Shown piece after piece: positions 1-10,503 of a stretch of 64,000 nucleotides of DNA (the first letter of the stretch is position 1; every line of letters starts with the position of its first letter). Origin of the DNA: Cryptomeria japonica (lineage: Eukaryota; Streptophyta; Pinopsida; Cupressales; Cupressaceae); NCBI RefSeq assembly GCF_030272615.1, contig NC_081413.1, positions 718,663,867-718,727,866 on the forward strand, read 5' to 3'. The notes beneath the pieces were generated by a model that searched no databases, had not been told where the DNA came from, and saw only the letters and a list, made by a program, of their open reading frames with translations. The translations under genes and the position numbers were made by a program.

Positions 1-1329
1 AGTGGGTATGTTGTCCCTAGTGTTCCTCCCACTAATCCAGATGCCAAGAAAGAGCATGAGAAAAATGCAAAGACCAAACATGCTATCTTGAGCGGCTTGT
101 CTGATAATGAGTTTGTCAAGGTCATGCACTGTGCATCTACCAAGGAAACCTCAGATAAATTGCAAAGGTTATTTGAAGGAGATGCTAAAGTCAAAGAGGC
201 CAAGCTGCAAGCACTAAGGGGCCAACTTGAGGGCATCAAGATGAAGGATGATGAAAAGATTGCAGACTACCTTCATAGATTTGATGAAACTGTGAATACC
301 ATCAAAGGACTTGGAGAAGATATTGCAGATGAGATCCTTGTCAAGAAGGTACTTAGGTCTCTTGCACCTAAGTATGATAAAAAGGTGTCTGCCATATAAG
401 AAGACAAGGATTTGAATTAAATGGATGAACTATTTGGCTCACTAATAGGCTATGAGATGAGAATGACTGGTGATGTGTCCTTAAGGAAAGAAGCCGCATT
501 CAACACCACCCAGAAGGGCAAAGAAGTAGCTACTCATAGAGGATCCAGTGAAAACTCTGATGTAGAGGTAGCAAAATTTTTCAGAAAGCTCAAAAGAGGA
601 TCCGAAAAGTATAAAGGAAAGCTACCACTCAAATGTTTCAAGTGTGGTAAGGTTGAACACTTTGCTGTAAAATATGCTTACAATGAAACCAATGGAGATG
701 AGTGAAGGGAGTTTAGTAGATCTGCTAGAAAAGATAGAGAAATAAATGTCTATCAGCATGGAAGAAGAGGCTACTAGAAGTAGAACAACCTATGTACTAT
801 TGAAGATGACGCCACAGATGAAGAAAGTGCATCAAAAGATGACTACCATGAGAATGACAGAAAAGGTAATCTCTTTATGGAACTTGATGAACCGGTTGGT
901 AAAGATGAGGAAGAGGAGGATATTGAGGCTGAAGTGGATTTAGAAGGTGAGATTATAAGTGATCTTGAGGAATTGAGTAAAACAAGAAGAGAACTCAAGA
1001 AAGTCAAGCTTGATGTAGTAGATGAACAAGATCTCTTGAAGCAATCCCTGGATGAGTCCAGTCAAGTTATATCTTACTTAAAATTGTAGATGGAAGAAAT
1101 CAAGAGGATATTGGAAGTTACATCCTCTGATCTGATAAAAAAGAAAAAGGAGCATCAAGATTTAGAAGCAGGAATAGTGAAGCTCAAAAAGTGGCTTGAA
1201 GAAAGTAAGGAAGAAATAAAGGTAAGGAGCAAATATGAAGACAACACCGAAGCCTTACACAAGATGTTGAGAAAACATAAGCAATCCAAAAATACCGGTG
1301 GCTTAGGCTTTGAAGAAGGTCAAAGTTAA
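1..1329 (+). pseudogene. gag: Copia G gag (UBN2-type capsid plus coiled-coil tail), decayed
   Basis: The frame is already open at base 1, so the true start lies outside the window. Residues about 10-130 match the UBN2 gag domain of plant copia elements (pattern 'LRGQLEGIKMKDDEKIADYL', then 'ILVKKVLRSLAPKYDKKVSAI' in part). A Cys-His knuckle remnant (CFKCGKVEHF) lies near 631-660. From about 880 to 1320 the protein is highly charged and predicted coiled coil, ending in GGLGFEE, as in long SIRE-type gags. In-frame stops at about 397, 418, 703, 772, 778 and 1087 break it; several look like CAA/CAG to TAA/TAG changes. The frame is lost at a run of 12 A's at 1328-1339. Confidence 0.8.
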
Positions 1330-1339
1330 AAAAAAAAAA

Positions 1340-2405
1340 GACACGTCTGATAAAGAAATAAAGTTTAGATCTTCAAATGAAGGTGAACAAAAGAAGACAT
1401 TCATTGTAAGCAAGGATACTGGTAAAAAGACATATGCAGATGCTGTTGGGAATCGCCACACAAACTAGTATACACAAGCAATGAACTGGAGGCTACACTC
1501 ATTGTACCGACATGTAGATCCAAGGAGAAATGCAAGAGTTGACCATGAAGGATTCACCAAAGTCAACAACATGAAGGGAAGACCCCTCGTGAGGCAGTCC
1601 TTTGCATGACCAAGGTAACCTAACCGGTATGTTTCAAACTTTCATGGTTACTATTACCAGTGTAACAAATTTGGGCATAGAATAGCTGACTGTAGATTAA
1701 CCAATAAGTCCTCTATGAGTTATGAAATTAGAAATCCTTTTAATGCACTCTGGGATATGAATGTTGCATGTTATCAGTGCAATGGATATGGTCATAAGAT
1801 TTCTGAATGTAGGGAGAATAAACCGGTGCCCTACAATAATTTTAAGGATTTGTCTTTAAATGAAAATGTGAAATGATATAAATGTCAAGAGTATGGACAT
1901 TTAGTAAAATTTTGTAAAAATAGGAAGATCAAGAAGAAGACAAACCCTGATCAAGAACCGATAGTTGAATTAGAGCACAAAATAGCACCTAACAAGAAGA
2001 AGGAAACCAAACTGGTATGGGTTGAGAAAGAGAAAGAAAAGGTAGAATCAAGTCTGATACTGCAAGCTACCTTACATGCTGAAAGAAAAAATCTATGTGT
2101 TGTAGATAGTGGTTGTTCCAACCACATGACTGGAGATAAAAAATTTTTTATCAAACTCGAAGACTGGAATGGTGGTTCACTAAGGTTTGGAGATAACTCA
2201 TCCATCAAAATAAAGGGAAAAGGCACTCTAAGTATTGATGGAAAGTTGATGGAACATGATGTATATAATGTGGAAGACCTAAAGCACAATATACTGAGTG
2301 CGAGTCAGATGTGTGACAAAGGTTATAAATTCACCTTTGACTCAACCAGTTGCTAGATAAAGAAAGATAGTAACGGTCAGGTTGTGGTAGAAAGAAGAAG
2401 AACAA
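1340..2405 (+). pseudogene. Copia G nucleocapsid zinc knuckles and aspartic protease, decayed
   Basis: This continues gag-pol in another frame after the poly-A tract. Three Cys-His knuckle units follow each other at about 1655-1700, 1765-1810 and 1873-1920. The middle one is a perfect CX2CX4HX4C (CYQCNGYGHKISEC). The first has lost its first Cys (now Tyr), and in the third that Cys codon is TGA. At about 2100-2140 the retroviral-type protease motif VDSGCSNHMTGD is intact. The sequence then runs on as the usual copia pre-integrase lead-in (KHNILSASQMCDKGY). It is interrupted at 2406 by a solo LTR and resumes at 3625. Confidence 0.82.
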
Positions 2406-3624
2406 TGTTGGCCATTTGGTGGAATTGATTATGTGTTACATTGATGTTTTGTCATTGATGTCAACACTAGCTATTTGGATGCTTTACCGACACCCTTCTG
2501 GTCTCGGTAGGATGAGTGGTTTCTAGTTGACTTGGATCTGACATGATCCGACAAGCTCTGGTATAATCTGGTGATGGAATTGGCTTGTTCATGATACTCA
2601 TACTCATACTTTATCAGTTGGTTTTGGTCTAGTGATTGGATGCTATTCTGCTTGCTTGGAAGATTGGTTTCTGGTTCCCACGAGGGTTTCACTGGCAGAG
2701 CTTTTGGTGGAGATCTTTGATGAATTACAGGTGGTATTGGTGTAGCTTCTAATGGAGTTTCAGGATGTTGTTGGTGATCACGTTCGAGACTTGGCATTTG
2801 GAGATCATTTTTGAAATGTGTGGACCTATACCTGGTCCTGGTTGATCTAGGTTATGGACTGACATTAATGTAACATGTGGATAGGACCTATTGTTGTATT
2901 TTCAGGATGTCTAATGTGTTTTTATTACTTGTTTGGTCTAATACCGACATTGTTTGTAATTATGTAATTGGTTTATTATCTGGTGGTTGACCTGATTATT
3001 TATGGTTGAGGGTTTGTATGAATAAGATGTAAGATCTCATTGTAGATCATCATGGTTCATGTAAGAGGTCATGGTCAAGGAATGTAATGTGCAAATAATG
3101 TAATATCATTTAGGTAGAGGAGTTGGTCGATCATTGGAGATCGAATTGGGTTTGTGTAAGAGGATTTAGTCCTCCGATATTGAGCTTAACTGAAACTGTA
3201 CTCACGCATAGGAGATGCTATCTTTTGCAGTTCAACACTTCTCCGAATTGTAGCCTGGATTTATATTTAGTCAGTGAGGATCCTTTTGTGATGATCAGTG
3301 TGCTCTAGGTTTTTGGCCTTCCTGCAAGTGTAGGCCCCTTCATTGTAATTCACATACTTACTACAAAAGTATTATCTGATTTTGGGTAGGCTTCCCACTA
3401 TGGTTTTTCCCTTTACTGGGTTTTCCACGTGCAAATCTTGGTGTTGTGTAGATGGATTTTATTTTGTGATTATTGTTTATGCTTAATTGGTTTATCTTCT
3501 ATTCAGGTGTTATTGTTTTGGGTTCTGATATTAAAGTTTTAAATTTCTAATGCTTCTGGTAATCTGTGACAACTGATTCACCCCCCCCTCTCAGTTGTCT
3601 TCCGGTTATCTGAACTATCTAACA
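2406..3624 (+). mobile_element. Solo copia-type LTR (1219 bp) inside element G
   Basis: It begins TGTTGG and ends CTAACA, the terminal pattern shared by the other copia LTRs here. The LTR-typical string ttgtcattgatgtcaaca lies near the start, and the C-tract hairpin (stem GACAACTGA, 3568-3576, with 3591-3599) lies near the end. Flanks are aacaa (2401-2405) and aacat (3625-3629), a 5 bp TSD with one change. Removing it restores the G reading frame (ERRRT-YGNVYN). No internal region or partner LTR of this family was found nearby, so it is a solo LTR formed by LTR-LTR recombination (inference). Confidence 0.85.
3568..3599 (+). promoter_or_regulatory. LTR 3'-end C-tract hairpin (best example)
   Basis: GACAACTGA (3568-3576) pairs perfectly with TCAGTTGTC (3591-3599) around the 14-nt loop ttcacccccccctc. 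The same design with other stem sequences occurs in the other copia-type LTRs of the window. It lies about 25 nt upstream of the LTR end, in the predicted R/U5 part of the transcript. Confidence 0.7.
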
Positions 3625-4046
3625 AACATATGGAAATGTTTACAACTTGAAGGAATGCTATGAGTCTCAATGCATGATAGGATAGGTTGATGAAAGCTAG
3701 ATGTGGCACTGAAGATTAGGCCACACAAACTTTGATAACTTAGTTGCAGTAAGAAGAAAGGGGCATGTGAGAAAAATTCCACCCATCATCAAACCGGTAA
3801 GCACATTTTGTGATGAATATGTAAAAGGAAAGTAAACTAAGGTGAGTTTCAGGACAAAAGAGCACAAAACCTCCAGACCACTTGAAATTGTGCATACAGA
3901 TCTGTGTGGTCCAACTAGGACAAGAGCTCTTGCCGGTGAAAGATATTTTATGCTCTTTATGGATCATTACTCAAGAATGACATGGGTCACCTTCCTACAA
4001 GATAAGTCACAAGCATTTGATAGATTCAAGATCTTTAGGAATATGG
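3625..4046 (+). pseudogene. pol: Copia G pre-integrase and integrase N-part, decayed
   Basis: The frame reads through the GAG-pre-integrase zinc-binding region (HTNFDNLVAVRRKGHVRKIP) into the integrase core start (LEIVHTDLCGPTRTRALAGE, then DHYSRMTWVTFL). The first catalytic Asp (HTDLCGP) is present. Stops occur at codons where relatives have Gln or Trp. The stretch ends FRNM at 4046, where LTR J starts. The second Asp and the Glu of the DDE triad are found after 27358. Confidence 0.83.
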
Positions 4047-4894
4047 TGTTGGCTTGATGATGATTGTAATGGATGACTTCATGTGTTTTCATTGATGGCA
4101 CATGTATACACACACATATGCTCACATTGACATAGTCATCTTAGTTAAGACAAACCAATATTACTCCTAAGTCTTTGTATTGCAAAACTGGTATTATATG
4201 TATAGTTAAGTTCAAAAGGTTTAGAGGGTTTCTAATTGGTATATGTAGACAACCGTTATATACAAGAATGGCTTGACACCAGCATGGAGATTCAACGGAG
4301 ATCATCAAAGAAGAAAATGGAGGACAATCAGTCTATGAGTTGGAAGAGGTTAACTCTTAACTAGTATCGGTGTTCCAACTGGTTTCACTAATTGTTGGAT
4401 GAGTTATCCCTAACCGATAGATTGGGGGCAATCTGTGATGAGTTATGTTAGATTGTCCAGATACACTACAGCTAGGAAATTGTGATATGATTCCTGGGCT
4501 AACATAAATTCTAATGTCTATATAACGACATTATGATGAACTATATTTTTCATGATGCAAGATAGAAGTGTTAAGTTGTAGAAGGCATTGTAGAGTATGT
4601 TGGTGATGCAGTTTTGAGTGAGAAAAAGAGGATCTATTCAAGCAAGTTGTGCTACTTCTAGATCACACCACTTGTTATTTCCTAATCACTACAATAGTCA
4701 AATCCCCTAATCGGGTAAGCTCTAACAAGCTTCATTGGACAAATCCTCTAACAAGGTGATCCATTAATTTGGGTTTGAAATCCTCTACCGAGGTTACTCC
4801 TAACAAGGTACTACCTTTAACAGGGTATGGCTCCTAACAGAGCTTTGGGATCTTTAACAGGATTCACTCCTAGTAGAGCACTTTTGTAGACCTT
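4047..4894 (+). mobile_element. LTR J, left part (split copia-type LTR)
   Basis: It starts TGTTGGCTTGATG directly after the G integrase codons. It carries the LTR-typical 'ttcattgatggcaca' string and an array of short inverted units (4697-4870). J continues at 27159-27357 and there ends TTTATCA. Outer flanks are tatgg (4042-4046) and gatgg (27358-27362), a 5 bp TSD with one change. Left and right parts together make about 1.05 kb, a normal LTR size here, so J is best read as a solo LTR later split by block K2. Confidence 0.68.
4697..4870. repeat. Array of short inverted units (cctctaacaaggt-like) in LTR J
   Basis: About seven degenerate units of 20-26 bp. Each contains a short arm-loop-arm such as CCTctaccGAGG, tCCTaacaAGGt or ACCTttaacaGGGT. 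The same kind of array occurs in inverted orientation in the LTR of copia D (52315-52505). J and D LTRs therefore share this module. Confidence 0.55.
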
Positions 4895-5487
4895 TTTCCC
4901 CCATATTTGGCATACCTAAAATTTGAATTTCAAATCGATCTCAGTATTGAATAAAGATCCAATAGGTGTTTTTGCATAAGCAGTGAGCACGTGGTCCAAG
5001 GTCATTGCCAATCAAAATATGAAAAATAGAAGAATTTTGAAAATTACCACAAATTGAGGGAAATCAATTGATAATCAGGCTATAAGCATCATTTTGTATC
5101 ACGCGGCCAACTTTCACTTTAACCCAGTTCATACTTTGTCATATTTTAAACCTTCAATTTTTGGTGTTTGTTGCCTAGAAATGGTTAAAATATCTCATTT
5201 TAGGTTTTTTCATGAGGATTAAACGGTTTTGTTAGCTTGTTTCATCAACGCGTGTTTCAAATTTTAGGACTTAACTCCCTACCATTTGGAAGATATGGTC
5301 ATTTTTCTCAGGCCTGTGTATTAAATTTAAAATATTTAAATTATTTTTCAAATAAATAATTTAATATTTTAGATTATTTTAATATTGTGGCCTTTTTGAG
5401 GGAAAAAGTTGTATAGAATGTCATTTTCATCTCTCCTTTATTCTTCTCCATGGTCGATGAGTCAAGGTCATAATCTTAAAAAAAAAT
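4895..5487. other. Non-coding AT-rich flank of block K2
   Basis: No reading frame, tRNA or known repeat was recognised. The sequence is AT-rich, with a stretch of alternating aaattt motifs around 5330-5390. It leads into the hairpin cluster at 5488. Confidence 0.5.
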
Positions 5488-5712
5488 GGTTAAAGATGCT
5501 CCATTTTCGAGCATTTTTAACCCTTAATCATAACCTTTGCAAAAATGGTTAGAAATGCTTTGTTTTGGAGCATTCTTAAGCCATCTTTCTAACCTCTCAC
5601 AAACAAACAAACAAAAAGGTTAGGAATGCTCCAAAACGGAACATCTCTAACCTCATTTCCTAACCTTGAGGGCCCATTTTTTGTCAAGAAGGTTAGGAAT
5701 GCATTCTTAACC
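5488..5712. repeat. Cluster of inverted repeats built on GGTTAGGAATGCTCC
   Basis: Four successive hairpins share one arm motif. They are GGTTAAAGATGCTC (5488-5501) with 5509-5522; GGTTAGAAATGCT (5547-5559) with 5569-5582; GGTTAGGAATGCTCC (5618-5632) with 5638-5652; and a 22 bp near-palindrome at 5691-5712. A further pairing CCTAACCTTGA (5659-5669) with 5684-5697 links the last two. Loops are short (0-9 nt) for the four main hairpins. Function unknown. Confidence 0.75.
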
Positions 5713-5749
5713 TCTTCCATAAAATTTTAAAAATAGGGAAGAAAGAGCT

Positions 5750-6628
5750 TCAAACACAAGGTTACGAATGTTCATCAGATGTTGAAGTTGTAGCTACTCT
5801 TGCGACATACATGCCAACATGGTTACAAGTTTACACCATGAACTGCACTGGTAATTTTAACTGAAGCATAGGCATGTCGTGAAAGGTAGATATGTATGCA
5901 AAATTTGGAAGGTGTAGATAAGGTGCTAATCATTTGATAGAATGACTCAGTGAACTATCATCCCAAGGATCTATATATATATATATATGACTGCAATATG
6001 TGCATCATGGTAAATGTTATTCCAATCGTGGGAGGAGGGCAATGAATGATGCAAGTGTTTGACAAAATGGCATGATTAACACACAAGTAAATTGTGGTTA
6101 AAGTATTGCAGAAAATAGAAATTTAGACACAACAACCATAGCATTACACCATTTTTTCTAGATGATCAAAAGTGAAAGTATTTAAAACTGCCACGACATT
6201 CATCATAGCACAAAGGATAGAGGAATTTTGTCAGTCATATAGTGGCAATTTCTCTGGAAGACTTGTATGCAGAAAACATGGAACATTTTCATGACAAATG
6301 AATTGTTTGATAGAGTTTAAATGGGGATAGAGAGAGTACCTTCTAAATCAACCATAACAGTCTTCCCACGTATGATGCAGAATGTGGAAAGCTCAAATAC
6401 AACATGTGAATTGTTTGACTGAATGCTTTAAATAAATATGGTCGCAGGATATGCAGAAGATCAAACCATGAAGATAGAGGAATTTTGTCAGATGTTGTAG
6501 TTGCAACTGCTCTAGTAGACATAAATGCAAAATTGTGAGAAGCATAGCCAAAGTAGTGAAGTCGTTGATAGAATGTCGTGTATTGCAAATCATGGTAGAT
6601 GCATAGAAAATGTTGCAGGATACGGAAG
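5750..6628 (+). pseudogene. PPR-protein pseudogene, left part
   Basis: Short in-frame stretches match the plant pentatricopeptide-repeat pattern. The clearest is SDVVVATALVDINAKL at about 6487-6535, which matches the familiar 'VVVATALVDMYAKCG' consensus. It is followed by FDRMSCIANHGRCI and VAGYGS at about 6560-6630. Weaker PPR-like phrases (SDVEVVATL, DMYAKFG, ELFDRV) lie at 5750-6320. Stops and frameshifts are frequent. Element F inserted at 6629. The reading resumes at 20064 as IDDSREACNRM, so the two parts are one pseudogene. PPR proteins act in organellar RNA processing; this copy cannot make one. Confidence 0.6.
5960..5992. repeat. Short (ta)n tract
   Basis: About nine consecutive TA dinucleotides lie within the decayed PPR region. 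It looks like an ordinary microsatellite. Confidence 0.75.
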
Positions 6629-8250
6629 TGTAGACACCCAAAAATGGTCAACGCTTGCGAAGTCATACTTTAACATTTGCGCATTGCCTCATTTTAGGTT
6701 TTTGCATCGCATTAACATTTCTCCTATGATTCGCACTTGATGTTTATCATTTGCAAGCATCGAGTCATTCTTCTGCATTCTTCAATCATCTCATTCTCGA
6801 ATTTGGTCTTGTCGATAACATTATCCAGTCATGATTTTGATCGATTTTACTCTGTCGCATCAATGTGCGTATTCATTTGTCATCATTTTGGACATCGTCA
6901 ATCCTAATTAGGGTTTTGTCCTCCTGTCAATCTTATCAATTTTCTCATCAATCTTATCATTTTGGACATCGTCAATCCTAATTAGGGTTTTGTCCTCTTA
7001 TCAATCTTGTTGATTTGTCATCAATCCTTCAATCTTGTCGTTTTAAGATCGATTTGTCATCGATCGTTGTCATGTTCGATCTTGTCATCTTGCGATCAAT
7101 TTGTCATTGATCGTGGTTTTTATCAATTTTATCATTTTGCGATCGATTTGTCATCGATCGTGGTCATTATCTTGTCATCTTGCAATCCATTTTGTCATCG
7201 ATTCGTGTCCTTTTGTCAATCTTGTCATTTTGCGATCATTTCACTATCGATCATTATCTGTCTCAATTATGTCAATTTGGATCAATTTGTCATTGTTCCT
7301 CATCAATTGGCGCATCTATCAATCAAATCATTTTGTCGCATTGGTCCTTTATCAATTCAAAATCATGATGTTAATTATCTTTAATTATAGACCTAATTGT
7401 CATTTTCGCATTTCTAATTTGTCTTCTAGGGTTTCATGATTTATTCATTTAACCTAATGTGTCATTTCTTCCTTTAGGATTAAATAAATTACTTATTTAT
7501 CCTAAGTCTTCTCATTACAATTAAATCTTTATTTAATTGGCTAATTATTCCTCTTTGTGAATTGATTAATAAATGAAAAATTATTAATTAATTCACTAAT
7601 TCCTAAATTCTAATTTCTATCAATTTCTAATTCCTAATTTGTCATCAATTTCAAATTTTCTAATTTTCTTAATTTCTAATTTCTTTTCCCTCTTATTTCA
7701 TCTCCTAATTCTATGGGAATGACATTTCAATTTGTCATAAATTGTCATAATTGACAATCAATCAATTTGACATGGAATGTGTCATAATTTATCAATCAAT
7801 TATCAATCAATCAAATTGTGCATGGAAAGTGCATAATTTGTCATAATTTGTCATATTGATTTGCAATTTCCATTTGAATTGCATCATGCCAATCTTCTCA
7901 TTTATCCAATTTCTCTATAAATTGGATGATTTTCAATCAAACCGGATCCGAATTTCTATCAAACTACCAAACTTTCATTTCTAGTACTCTTGAGCTTTTT
8001 GCTTTCAATTGTGTGAGCACTTGTAGGTGAGATCCACAAACCCATTGAAGAGGAAAGAACAACAATGGAGCCGCAGGGAAGAAGCATATGGTTTGCATGA
8101 TATTTTCTTTTAAATGCTTTGTTTTCATACCTTCATTGAATGTGCTTAGGATTAGGTTCATTTCAATGAGTATTCTTATGATTGAGCTATCATGTCTTGT
8201 GTTTTGATTGATTTACCTATCTTGTGATGATCCCTAATTTCTACGCTACA
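6629..8250 (+). repeat. 5' LTR of element F (1622 bp)
   Basis: TG...CA ends. A TATA box TATAAAT lies at 7916-7922. The region 7000-7270 is packed with short repeats of ttgtcatcgatcg and palindromes such as GATCGATC. Two copies of a phrase containing tcctaattagggttttg lie near 6900-7000. There is no coding potential. It is almost identical to 18443-20063. Confidence 0.92.
7916..7922 (+). promoter_or_regulatory. TATA box in 5' LTR of F
   Basis: TATAAAT in the context ctctataaattgg, about 330 bp before the LTR end. It is conserved in the 3' LTR at 19729-19735, as expected for the U3 promoter. Confidence 0.6.
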
Positions 8251-8254
8251 TTAA

Positions 8255-8272
8255 CTGGTGAACCCGACGTGA
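8255..8272 (+). promoter_or_regulatory. Primer-binding site of element F
   Basis: TGGTGAACCCGACGTGAA begins four bases after the LTR end. TGG start and position fit a tRNA 3'-end complement. It is not the initiator-Met type (TGGTATCAGAGC) used by A and D, so F is primed by a different tRNA; I cannot name that tRNA with confidence. Confidence 0.7.
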
Positions 8273-8375
8273 ATACTAACCTTCTAACCATCTTACTGTG
8301 TTTGGAGTGCTTCTAAGCTGATTTGCAGGTCAAAAACTCAAAAACAGAGCCGTGCAGGGTATTCTGAAGACTTCT

Positions 8376-8482
8376 GCGCTTGTGTGAAGCATCTTGCGCC
8401 TGTGTTGAAACATCTTGCGCTTGTGTTGAAGAATTATGCGCTTGTGTTAGACATCTTGCGCTTGTGTCATGACTTTTACGCC
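8376..8482 (+). repeat. Six-fold TGCGCYTGTGT repeat in F leader
   Basis: Six units of about 18-24 bp, each with the core tgcgcttgtgt or tgcgcctgtgt (last unit tacgcctgtgt), occur in a row. The same core recurs at 17796-17912 in both orientations, upstream of the antisense ORF. Confidence 0.8.
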
Positions 8483-9804
8483 TGTGTAAAGTCCAGATCA
8501 GAGGTGAAAAATGCAGTTTTTACTTGAAATTTTTGATGTTTTTGCATTCTGTTTTTTGTGTTTTGGATTTTGGTACTAATTATTGGTGCAGGATCTTGGC
8601 ATACGCATGACAAAGACTACAAATCAAACTACTAACATGTGTTATGCAGATTCGATGGTCAAAGACAACAAATCAAACTTCTGACATGTGTTTTGCAGGT
8701 TGCCTTGGATAAACAACCAAATCGTGTGTTTGAGTTTTTTAATTAGGCATTTAGTGATTTATAAATAGGTGGAAATGAACATTTGTTTGCTTTGTTTGTT
8801 AAGTATGACATTGGAGTAGGAGAGTATGCTCTCATCCTTCAAAGGGTGATCAGAAATCCAGATCTTCGATACCATGCTTGTGTTGTTGATTGTTTGTCTC
8901 CATTAGAGGGCCTGCCTTCCCGACCACTTTGCTTTAGAAATCGAGTGATAATCGTGAGAAGGGGACGACCCAAAGTGAGTACGGCTATAATTCCTTGGCA
9001 TTCTAACTCACTATAAAAAAATACCTGATGGGCGAAAGCTTTGAAGGAAGTGTTATGTGGGAATTGCAGTTACTTGGGAAGTGATGACCCTTGAACTCTT
9101 TCTCATATCAACATCTAAGTAGGGCCTCTTGGTCTAAATCGTGCTTGCGCGACTACATTTGTTTGGTATCTTGATAGGCTTAATGTCTCAATCATGCTTG
9201 CATGACATCAAGGAGTAATGCTTAACAGAAATCCTTATTAAACACCTTGTTTTTAGAGGCCAAAAACCCTTCTAGTTGCTTGAGAAGGACAAATTTGGAT
9301 ACTTGGAAGAGATACTATGTTTTCCATGGGGAGATTCCATGGGGACTGATGCTTGGCTGCCCTGAGAAGTGAGTGCCGTGGAGGGGAGCCCGTGGGGTCA
9401 AGCATCTATGTATTCTCCTTGAATCCCATAATGAGTCTACCTCTCAAGTACCTAATGTCTTTGCCTACCCTAAGGAATGTGGAAATGAGCATGATTGTCT
9501 TGAGTCTAAGTTGTAACATCTTGTATTCTTTGATTGTCAAAAGTTGAATGTTATCCCATTTCAAAAGCAAAACACATTGATCAAAACAAGATTAAACACA
9601 AGAGATATTCATCCAACAAAAGTTCAACAAGGTTCAAAGCACATCTTCCAACATGGTTATCAAACATTGTTCAAAAATTTGTCTCAACATTCATGTCACT
9701 TGGATTTAGGTTCATCCTAGGTTGCATGTTGCAAAGTCATTGTCAAGTATCAAGGTTAGATTTCACCTAAGTCATACTTCTTTTGCATACCAATAAGAGT
9801 CATC

Positions 9805-10130
9805 CATTTGCATATATCCTCTTGCATAAGAGTAATATCATTTCATAATTAAACCCTATGTTTCATCTTAGGTGGACATTGTCATACATTGGCATTTGCA
9901 TATCCCAAGTCTCTTCATTAAGCCTAAGTCATTGTCATATTAAGATCATTTGCATATGTCCTCTTGCATAAGAGCAATATCATTTCATAATTAAACCTTA
10001 GGTTTCATCTTAGGTGGACATTGTCATACATTTGCATTTGCATATCCCAAGTCTCTTCATTAAACCTAAGTCTTTATCATATCATATTAAGATCATTTGC
10101 ATATTAATTATCCTTTTGCATATAGTATCA
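9805..10130 (+). repeat. Tandem repeat of about 145 bp in F leader
   Basis: Unit one begins at 9805 (catttgcatatatcctcttg), unit two at 9947, and a partial third at 10094. Spacings are 142 and 147 bp. Units contain the strings tgcataagag and cttaggtggacattgtc. Confidence 0.8.
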
Positions 10131-10503
10131 AACCTAGGTCTTGTCATACTTGAGCAATCCAAATCTTTGGTAAACCCTAAGTCATTGTTAAGAAGTCTAG
10201 ACCTCATCAAGTCTTTTGTCCTTTTTGTCATCAATATCATTTCGTCAAACCTAGCTTAGTATCCAAGCATATAGGGGAGACATTGTCATCTTGTCCTTTG
10301 TCACTTGGTCCTTTTGTCCTTTGAGGTCTAGACATCATTTCAATTTCCTAAGGGTCTCTTTTAGATTTGCATTCCAAAAGTTTGTCAAAATCTTCAAAAA
10401 CACCAAAAACATAGATTGCATTTTCATTTATTTAGTTTGCATTTAGTTGCATATCATACATTATACTTGAAAAATTCCAAAAATATTGCATTTGCATAGT
10501 GAC

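Larger units (their letters stand above)
8273..10503 (+). other. Leader of element F, non-coding
   Basis: Some 2.2 kb separate the primer site from the forward ORF. It contains a second TATA-like box TATAAATA at 8760-8767 (in gatttataaataggtgg), the six-fold repeat, and a tandem repeat of about 145 bp at 9805-10100. Short open stretches such as 8783-9016 show no family resemblance. Long untranslated leaders are usual in large plant Gypsy elements. Confidence 0.6.

Noticed and set aside
7007-7439. Open frames of over 100 codons in both F LTRs
   Set aside because: They arise from tandem tttgtcat-type repeats and are Cys/His/Ile-rich low complexity; not genes.
8376-8482. CRISPR-like array
   Set aside because: Units are short, imperfect and without unique spacers; the sequence is plant retroelement leader.
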